Source: Myxococcales bacterium | Lineage (GTDB): Bacteria; Myxococcota_A; Bradymonadia; UBA7976; UBA1532 | Assembly: GCA_020633435.1 (NCBI GenBank) | Contig: JACKDP010000002.1 | Location: forward strand, 62,001-126,000 | Direction of reading: 5' to 3' | Length of the DNA: 64,000 bases | In this document: positions 24,638 through 31,800 of the stretch, in pieces | Numbering within the stretch: the first letter of the stretch is position 1 | How the letters are laid out: each line of letters opens with the position of its first letter | The notes under the pieces: generated by a model | The model's input: only the letters and a program-made list of their open reading frames with translations | What the model was told of the DNA's origin: nothing | The model's database searches: none | Translations under genes and position numbers: made by a program

Positions 24638-26677
24638 GTGACTGAGCCCACTCCCCCCACGCCCGGCGCCCTCCGGGTCCAGAAGGCCGCGCCCAAGAAG
24701 GGCGGCCGCCGCCGCCGCGGGGAGCCCGAGGTGGTGGTCGACGCCGCCTTCCTGGGCGCCATCCCCCTCCTCGCCGGCCTGGACGCTGGCCTGCTGCACG
24801 GCCTCGCGAGCCGCGTCGAGCACGTGGAGCTGGCCCGGGGCGAGCACCTGCACCAGGGGCCGGTGCTCTCCGACGACGCCGCGCCGGTCTTCGTGGTCCT
24901 CTTCGGCGACGTGGGCGTGCACCGCGCCGGGGCCGACGGCCGCGAGACCACCGTCAACTACCTGACCGTGGGCGAGGTCTTCGTCCAGAAGCTCTTCGTC
25001 AAGGAGCACACCCGCACCCTGCGCCTGACGGCCATGTGCCCGGTGCGCGCCCTGAAGCTGCGCTACCGCGATCTGAACTTCCTGATGGCCCAGGCCCCCG
25101 CCCTGCGCGACCGCGTCTCGGCCGCCATCCAGGGGGTCTCGCGGCGCCAGGCCGACTACTTCGACGCCGATTTCCGCAAGGAGATCGCGGCCTTCTTCGT
25201 GCAGGAGCGCCTGACCTTCGCCGGCCGCGTGAAGATCAAGCGGATGGACATCTGCATCGAGTGCGACGCCTGCTACGACGCCTGCCGCGACCGCCACGGC
25301 ACCGATCGCCTGGGCGCCAGCGAGGTGAAGTACGGCATCACGGAGATCCCGCAGAACTGCCACAACTGCGTGGTCCCCGAGTGCATGGACAAGTGCAAGT
25401 TCGGCCACATCAGCCGGGATGCCGAGACCCGCGAGATCGTCATCGCCGACGACTGCACGGGCTGCACGCTCTGCGCGAAGGGCTGCTCGTTCGGCGCCAT
25501 CCGCATGCACGCCCTCGCCGACCTGAACGTGTCGAAGTACTTCCCGGACCGCAGCCCCGACGCCAAGGGGCTCAACATCGCCCAGAAGTGCGACAACTGC
25601 ACCGGGCACGCCGACAAGGCGTGCATCACGGCCTGCCCGACGGGGGCCATGTTCCAGGTGGACGGCGTCGATCTGTTCCGCCACTGGGAGCAGTTCACCG
25701 TGCACGAGCGGCCCGGGTTCCACGGCATCACCTCGCCGGAGAACCGTCCCAGCCTCATGGCGCGCTGGTTCTGGGGCCTCTTCGCCCTGGTGAACACCCT
25801 CGTCGTGGCCTGGGAGTGCATCGGGCGGCTGTACTGGCCCGGCCTGACCTTCGGCCACCTCTTCTACACCTGGGGCCTGACCGAGACCGGCCTGGACCCC
25901 CTCGATCCCTTCCGGGCCGGCGATCTCTTCGGCCACTCCCTCGGGTGGATCGGCGCGGGCTGCTGCTTCGCCACCCAGCTCTACCGGCTGGGCAAGAAGT
26001 GGGCGCCGCGCTTCGGCAGCGTCCAGGCGTGGATGGAGTTCCACGTCTGGATCGGCATCCTGGCGGGGGTCTACGGGTTCTTCCACACCGCCTTCGTCCT
26101 GCAGAAGCCCGTCGCCATCGCGGCCTTCGCCACCATGATGATCGCCGTCATCACGGGCATCGTGGGGCGCTACGTCGTCTTCCTGGTGCCCCGCAGCGGG
26201 GCCGGGCAGCAGCTCGCCCTCGCCGACACCGTGGCCCGCATCAAGACGCTCAACGCCGAGATCCAGGGGCGCTTCCGCAACCAGAACGAGGGCCAGACCA
26301 TGCTCATCCGCCTCGACGCCCTGACGCAGCAGTCGGTGGCCGAGGCGGCGTCGACGATGCCCACCCGGGCGGACGATCCGGCCGAGAAGGGCCGCCTGCT
26401 CTCGGGCATCTGGCGCCTGGTGGGCGAGGATCGCCGCGAGCGGCGGGCCATCGAGCGCATGGGCAGCGATCTGCAGCAGAAGGTCGAGGGCCGCGCCGAG
26501 GAGGTGGTGGCCCTGATGAAGGAGAAGGCGCGGCTGGAGCGCTCCACCCGCCGCCACGCCTTCCTCGCCCGCATCCTCAAGCGCTACCGCGTGGTCCACG
26601 TGGTGTCGAGCAACATCATGTTCGGCGCCCTGGTGGCGCACATCGTGATCTCGCTGAGCTACACCGTCGGGATGTAG
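24638..26677 (+). CDS. cNMP-binding / four-cluster ferredoxin / membrane fusion protein
   Basis: 679 residues from GTG 24638. Residues 35-165 form a cyclic-nucleotide-binding-type domain (FVVLFGDVGVHRAG, VNYLTVGEVFV). Residues about 200-355 are a polyferredoxin of the DmsB/PhsB kind with four Cys groups: CIECDACYDAC, CHNCVVPECMDKC, CTGCTLCAKGC and CDNCTGHADKAC. From about 375 come membrane helices, including EFHVWIGILAGVYGFFHTAF, whose His residues could bind heme b. A long charged helix and a final helix (VSSNIMFGALVAHIVISLSY) close the protein. It looks like a regulated membrane electron-transfer component. The partner is unknown; no catalytic molybdoenzyme gene is nearby. Confidence 0.85.
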   Translation: MTEPTPPTPGALRVQKAAPKKGGRRRRGEPEVVVDAAFLGAIPLLAGLDAGLLHGLASRVEHVELARGEHLHQGPVLSDDAAPVFVVLFGDVGVHRAGADGRETTVNYLTVGEVFVQKLFVKEHTRTLRLTAMCPVRALKLRYRDLNFLMAQAPALRDRVSAAIQGVSRRQADYFDADFRKEIAAFFVQERLTFAGRVKIKRMDICIECDACYDACRDRHGTDRLGASEVKYGITEIPQNCHNCVVPECMDKCKFGHISRDAETREIVIADDCTGCTLCAKGCSFGAIRMHALADLNVSKYFPDRSPDAKGLNIAQKCDNCTGHADKACITACPTGAMFQVDGVDLFRHWEQFTVHERPGFHGITSPENRPSLMARWFWGLFALVNTLVVAWECIGRLYWPGLTFGHLFYTWGLTETGLDPLDPFRAGDLFGHSLGWIGAGCCFATQLYRLGKKWAPRFGSVQAWMEFHVWIGILAGVYGFFHTAFVLQKPVAIAAFATMMIAVITGIVGRYVVFLVPRSGAGQQLALADTVARIKTLNAEIQGRFRNQNEGQTMLIRLDALTQQSVAEAASTMPTRADDPAEKGRLLSGIWRLVGEDRRERRAIERMGSDLQQKVEGRAEEVVALMKEKARLERSTRRHAFLARILKRYRVVHVVSSNIMFGALVAHIVISLSYTVGM

Positions 26678-26683
26678 GCGCCG

Positions 26684-27772
26684 TCAGGTGCTGGGGGCCA
26701 GCACATGGGCGAGCTGCAGCAGGGCCTCCAGATCGGAGGCGCCGCGCGGGAGCTGCGGCAGCACCCACGTGGTGCCGCGCTCGCGCAGGCGCTCGCCGAG
26801 GGCCGCGTGCGTCCAGGCGGTGGCCTTCTCGGCCTCGGCCATGGGCAGCAGGTGGGCGACGGCGGTGCGCAGGGCCTCGCTGGCCCCGGCCGGGGCCTCG
26901 GGGAGCGGCAGGTGCGCGCGGGTGGCGAGGCTGCGGTTGAGCACGTAGCCGGCCACGGGCAGGCCGAGGGCGCGGCTGCGCTCGGCGAAGTGGAAGGCCT
27001 CGTCGAGGGCCTCGCGGGCCGGCCCCGTCACGAGCATGAAGCCCACCTGGGGCGTCTTCAGGAACGCCTGCACCTCGGCCTGGTTGCGGTTGAGGTTGCC
27101 GAGCAGCGTCCCGAAAAGTGCAAGGAATTGCTGGAGATCCTGGCGGGTCTCCTCGCCGAAGGCCGCGTCCATCACCCGGCCGATGAGGGCCGTGGCGGCC
27201 CGGCGAATGACGCCGCCCTCGCCCGGCACGAACAGGCCGAAGATGCGGCGATCCAGGAAGCCGCCGACCCGCTGGGGGGCGTCGAGGAACCGCAGGGCGT
27301 CGCGGCTCGGGGGCGTGTCGAGGATGACCAGATCGTAGTGGTCGTCCTGCAGGAAGCCGTGCAACGCCTCGACGGCGGTGTACTCCTGCATCCCCGCCAC
27401 CATGGCCGACACGTTGCGGTAGATGGGGTTGTCGAGCAGGCGCGCGGCGTCGGCCGGCGTCTTCGAGAACGACCGCACCACGTTGTCGGACACGCGCTGG
27501 GGATCGAGCATCCAGGCCGACAGGCTGCCCGGGGGCGTGACGCCCAGGGCCAGCAGGCGGTCGGGGGGCAGCAGCACGGGCTCCGGCGGGCCGCGATCGA
27601 CGCCGAGCGTCTCGGCCAGGCGGCGGCTCGGGTCGATGGTGACCACGAGCACGCGGCGGCCGGCCCGGGCGGCGGCCAGGGCGAGGGCGGCGGAGACGGT
27701 GGTCTTGCCCACGCCCCCGGCCCCGCAGCTCACCACGAGGCGCTTCTCCAGCAGCAGCCGCCCGGTGCTCAC
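26684..27772 (-). CDS. ArsA-family ATPase (subunit 1 of a pair)
   Basis: 362 residues from a GTG. It has the deviant Walker A CGAGGVGKTTVSAAL, a switch region LVVTIDPSRRLAE, and DLVILDTPPSRDALRFLDAP. The P-loop Lys is intact, but the upstream signature position is Ala (GAGGVGKT) instead of Lys, so dimer contacts may differ from ArsA. The start overlaps the stop of the preceding ArsA-type gene (GTGA), so the two are made together and could form a heterodimer. Similar pairs are common in deltaproteobacterial-type genomes, where their role is not settled. It is close in sequence to the truncated protein at the start of the window. Confidence 0.9.
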   Translation of the reverse strand: MSTGRLLLEKRLVVSCGAGGVGKTTVSAALALAAARAGRRVLVVTIDPSRRLAETLGVDRGPPEPVLLPPDRLLALGVTPPGSLSAWMLDPQRVSDNVVRSFSKTPADAARLLDNPIYRNVSAMVAGMQEYTAVEALHGFLQDDHYDLVILDTPPSRDALRFLDAPQRVGGFLDRRIFGLFVPGEGGVIRRAATALIGRVMDAAFGEETRQDLQQFLALFGTLLGNLNRNQAEVQAFLKTPQVGFMLVTGPAREALDEAFHFAERSRALGLPVAGYVLNRSLATRAHLPLPEAPAGASEALRTAVAHLLPMAEAEKATAWTHAALGERLRERGTTWVLPQLPRGASDLEALLQLAHVLAPST

Positions 27773-28656
27773 GCCAGCACCTCGCAGAGCGGCCCGACGA
27801 GCGCGTGATCCGGCTCGGCCGGCACCTCGGGCAGCGTCAGGATGGGCAGGTCGGCCTCCTCCGCCCGCAGGCGGGCCGCGGCGATGCGGGCGTCGACGAG
27901 CCGGCCCCAGGCCACCTCGCCGTGCACGGCCCGGCCCGCCATGAAGCCCGCCAGCTCCACCTGCTCGGTGGCGTTGAAGGGGTCCGCGGGCATCCGGTTG
28001 AGGAGCACGCCCCCCACCGTCATGCCCGTGGCCCGCAGGCCCGCCATCAGCTCGATGGCCTCCGTCACCGGGAGCTGCTCGGGCAGGGCGACGACCCAGG
28101 CGTCGGCCTGGGTGGGGTCGTTCATGTAGGCCTGGCCGCGGCGCATGGCCTTGGCGATGGGGCCGCGGGGGATGAGCCGCAGCAGCACCTCGGGCAGCCC
28201 CGTCAGCGCGAGGGCGTGGCCGGTGGCCGGCATGTCGAGGATGACCTGATCCCAGGCGGGCTTCGCCTCGAGCAGCATCAGCAGGTGGTAGAAGAGGCCC
28301 ATCTCATGAAAGGACGGGGCCGCCACCAGGAAGCGCGCCAGGGCCTTGCTGCGCAGGGCCGCGCTGATGAGGGCGCCGCCGGGCAGGTGGGCCTTCAGGA
28401 AGCCCTCATGGCCGACGGGGGCCCAGAGCCGCGCGCCGAAGAGGCCCGGCTCCAGGGCCGTGGGCTCGATGGGCAGGTGTTCGCGGCCAAACAGGCGGGC
28501 CAGGGGCGAGGCCCCCTCGTCGGGATCGCCGATCTCCAGCAGCAGCACGCGGCGGCCCTGGTGGGCGGTGGCCCGGGCGAGCGCCGCCGTGACGGTCGTG
28601 CGGCCGACCCCCCCCTTGCCGGTGAGGAGGTGGATGCGGCGCGAAGAGAAGGGCAT
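27769..28656 (-). CDS. ArsA-family ATPase with altered P-loop (subunit 2)
   Basis: 295 residues from ATG 28656, chosen because a -10-like TATACT (28686-28691, minus strand) would start transcription just upstream of it. The nucleotide loop reads LLTGKGGVGRTTVTAAL: the signature Lys is present, but the P-loop Lys that contacts phosphate is Arg. The switch motif WDQVILDMPATGHALALTG is typical of the family. Together with the next gene, whose loop has the complementary change (Ala for the signature Lys, normal P-loop Lys), this suggests a heterodimer with split roles. That is inference. Substrate is unknown. Confidence 0.88.
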   Translation of the reverse strand: MPFSSRRIHLLTGKGGVGRTTVTAALARATAHQGRRVLLLEIGDPDEGASPLARLFGREHLPIEPTALEPGLFGARLWAPVGHEGFLKAHLPGGALISAALRSKALARFLVAAPSFHEMGLFYHLLMLLEAKPAWDQVILDMPATGHALALTGLPEVLLRLIPRGPIAKAMRRGQAYMNDPTQADAWVVALPEQLPVTEAIELMAGLRATGMTVGGVLLNRMPADPFNATEQVELAGFMAGRAVHGEVAWGRLVDARIAAARLRAEEADLPILTLPEVPAEPDHALVGPLCEVLA

Positions 28657-28685
28657 GGCAGGTCCACGCAGGCCGGAGAGCGCGG

Positions 28686-28691
28686 AGTATA
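28686..28691 (-). promoter_or_regulatory. -10-like box for the ArsA-type gene pair
   Basis: The minus-strand hexamer TATACT (5 of 6 to consensus) lies 30 bases upstream of ATG 28656. The -35 region is weak (TGCCAT with a 17-base spacer). It supports the shorter start of the first gene over an in-frame ATG at 28710, which would lie upstream of this box. Confidence 0.35.
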
Positions 28692-28753
28692 GCCGGTCTG
28701 TGGCCGGCATGGCACCGGAAGTGCGCTCAGGAGGCCGCGCCCGGCGCCCCCCG

Positions 28754-28783
28754 TTGCGTGCGGCGGTGAGAGGCCCGTATCGT
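28754..28783 (+). promoter_or_regulatory. Sigma-70-like promoter for the giant Asp-repeat protein gene
   Basis: TTGCGT (28754-28759) and TATCGT (28778-28783) with an 18-base spacer, followed by a GGGGGGAA ribosome binding site and a GTG start at 28814. The predicted transcription start is near 28790, giving a short leader. Matches are moderate. Confidence 0.4.
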
Positions 28784-28813
28784 CGACGGGTCGCGTGCAG
28801 GGGGGAAATCACG

Positions 28814-31800
28814 GTGGCAACCTTCAAGTGGTGCAGGGTCGTCCTCATGGTCGCGCTTTGCGCGTGGGGCTGTGACGACGAGGGCGGCGACGGAGGCGGC
28901 GCCGGCGGTGGCGTCGACGCCAGCGGCGCCGGCGGCGAGGCGGGCGCTGGCGGCGGGGTGGTGCTGACCGCCTGCGGCAACGGCGCCGACGACGACGGCG
29001 ACGGCCTCATCGACCTGGACGATCCCGGGTGCTCGGGCCGCGCCGACGACGACGAGACGGACATCCCCCCGACCCAGTGCGCCGACGGCATCGACAACGA
29101 CGGCGACGGCAAGATCGACCGGCAGGATCCCGCCTGCACCACCGACGACGGCGACGACGAGTCCGCCGATCCGCCGCCGCCCCAGTGCGCCAACGGCCTG
29201 GACGACGACGGCGACGGGGCCATCGACCTGGCCGATCCGGGCTGCGCCAGCAGCCAGGACGTCGACGAGAGCGATGACCCGGTGCTGCCCGCGTGCAGCA
29301 ACGGCGTCGACGACGACGATGACGGCCTGATCGACTTCCCGGCGGATCCGGGCTGTGGCTCCCAGTTCGACGACGACGAGCGCAACGACAACGCCCCGCC
29401 CCTGCCCCAGTGCAGCAACGGCAACGACGACGACGGCGACGGCCGCGTGGACCTGGCCGATCCGGGCTGCGCCAGCGCGGCCGACCCGCGCGAGGTGGAT
29501 CCCGAGGAGTCGCCCGTCTGCTTCAACAACCTGGACGACGACGGCGACGGCATCGTGGATTTCCCTTGGGATCCGGGCTGTTCCGCGGCCGGTGACGACA
29601 GCGAGCTCGACGATCCCATGCGGCCGCCGGCCTGCGGCAACGGCCTGGACGACGACGGCGACGGCCTGGCCGACTACCCGGAGGATCCGGGCTGCGCCGG
29701 CATCGGCGACCGCGACGAGGCCGATCCGCCGGTGGTGCCGGCCTGCTCCGACGGCCTGGACAACGACCGCGACGGCCAGATCGACTACCCCGCCGACCGC
29801 GGCTGCGAGAGCGCGGCGGACGGCACCGAGACGGGCTCGTGCGGGCGCACCTACGACGCCATCGAGATCGACACCGGCGCGATGGTCATCGGCGATCTGC
29901 GGGGCGGCGTCTTCGAGGCGGAGGGCTCCTGCGGCGGCCGCGGCTCCCCGGAGCTGGTGTACCTCGTCCGCGTGGAGCGGGCCCTCGAGGCGCTGCGCAT
30001 CACCACGGAGTTCGAGCAGACGCAGGTGCAGACGGCGCTGTACGTCCGCCGCGGCTGCCTGGACGGGCGCACCGAGGTGGCCTGCGCCCGCGAGCCCCTC
30101 GACGACGGCTTCGCCGGCAACACCCTGACGCTGCAGAACCCCACCGCCGGCGACTACTACATCTTCGTGGATGGCGCGCAGGGCATGGGCGGCCGCTTCG
30201 GCCTGCTGGTGGAGGAGGTGGCCCTGGCCCAGTGCCTCAACCGCCTGGACGACGACGGCGACGGCCGCACCGACTACCCGGCCGACCCCGGCTGCGAGCG
30301 CCCCTCCGACCGCGACGAGGTCGATCCCGATCCGCTGCCGGCCTGCGCCGACGACGAGGACAACGACGGCGACGGCCTCATCGACTACCCGCTGGACGTG
30401 GGCTGCCGCGCGGCCTCCGACAACGACGAGGTGGACGTCTGCGGGGACGGCGTGCGCTTCCTGCAGTACCCCGTGGGCGAGCCCTTCATCCTCGACGACA
30501 CCTCCGAGGGGGGCACCAGCCTCTTCCAGGGCTCCTGCGGCGGCGCCAACGCCAACGAGAAGGTCTACCTCTACGAGAACCCCTTCAACGCCCAGCTCAC
30601 CTTCAGCGTCGACCACCCCGAGACGGGCGACAACACGCTGCTCTACGTGCGCTCCACCTGCCTGGGCGCCGAGCTGGGCTGCAACAACGGCAACCCGGTC
30701 AACATGAGCACGAAGGGCACCGTGAGCATCGAGCGCGCGGCCCCGGGCGACTACTTCGTCTTCGTGGACGCCCGCTTCGGCCTGGGCGGCCCCATCAAGC
30801 TCTCCGTCGAGGTGGAGCGCCTGCCCGCCGGCTGCGCCGACGGCCGCGACAACGACGAGGACGGCTTCATCGACGCCGACGACGTGGGCTGCCTCGATCC
30901 CACCGACGAGGACGAGCGCGACCCCGAGGACGGCGCGCCGCTGCCCCAGTGCTGGAACCAGCTCGATGACGACGGCGACGGCATCATCGACTACCCGTTC
31001 GAGCCCGGCTGCGTGGGCAAGGGCGACGACGACGAGACGGATCCCCGCCAGGCGCCTGCCTGCGCCAACGGCCGCGACGACGACGGCGACGGCCTCATCG
31101 ACTTCCCCGCCGACGTCGGCTGTGCCGCCCGCGGCGACCTGGACGAGGAGAACCCCCGCAACGCCCCGCAGTGCAGCAACCGCATCGACGACGACCGCGA
31201 CAACCTCACCGACTACCCGGTGGATCCGGGCTGCGCGGCGGCGGGCGATCCCAGCGAGCGCGACGACGCGGTCGATCCGGCCTGCAACAACGGCGAGGAC
31301 GACGACCGCGACGGTCTGGTCGATTTCCCCTTTGATCCCGGCTGCCTGGCCGCTGGCCACGTGGACGAGCGCGACCCCGATCCGCCGCGCGCGTGCAGCA
31401 ACGACATCGATGACGACGGCGACGGCATCGTCGACTTCCCCCGGGATCCGGGCTGCACCTTCGCCGCCGACGACGACGAGACCGATCCGGGCTTCCCGCC
31501 CCAGTGCGCGGACGGCATGGACAACGACATGAACGGCCGCATCGACTTCCCCGACGACCCGGGCTGCCGCTTCGCCGGCGACACCCGCGAGGCCACCGAG
31601 GGGCCGGTGCAGCCGCGCTGCTCCGACGGCGTGGACAACGATGACGACGGCGTGGTGGACCTGGCCGACGTGGGCTGCGTGAACGCCCGCGACAACGACG
31701 AGCTCGATCCCGAGATCCTGCCGTTCTGCGCGGACGGCATCGACAACGACGGCGACGGCATCATCGACTGGCCCGACGAGCCGGGCTGCGCGGCCCAGGG

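Noticed and set aside
26684..28656. Arsenite-efflux operon
   Set aside because: The ATPases are ArsA-like, but arsB, arsC, arsR and arsD are missing and the nucleotide loops are altered.
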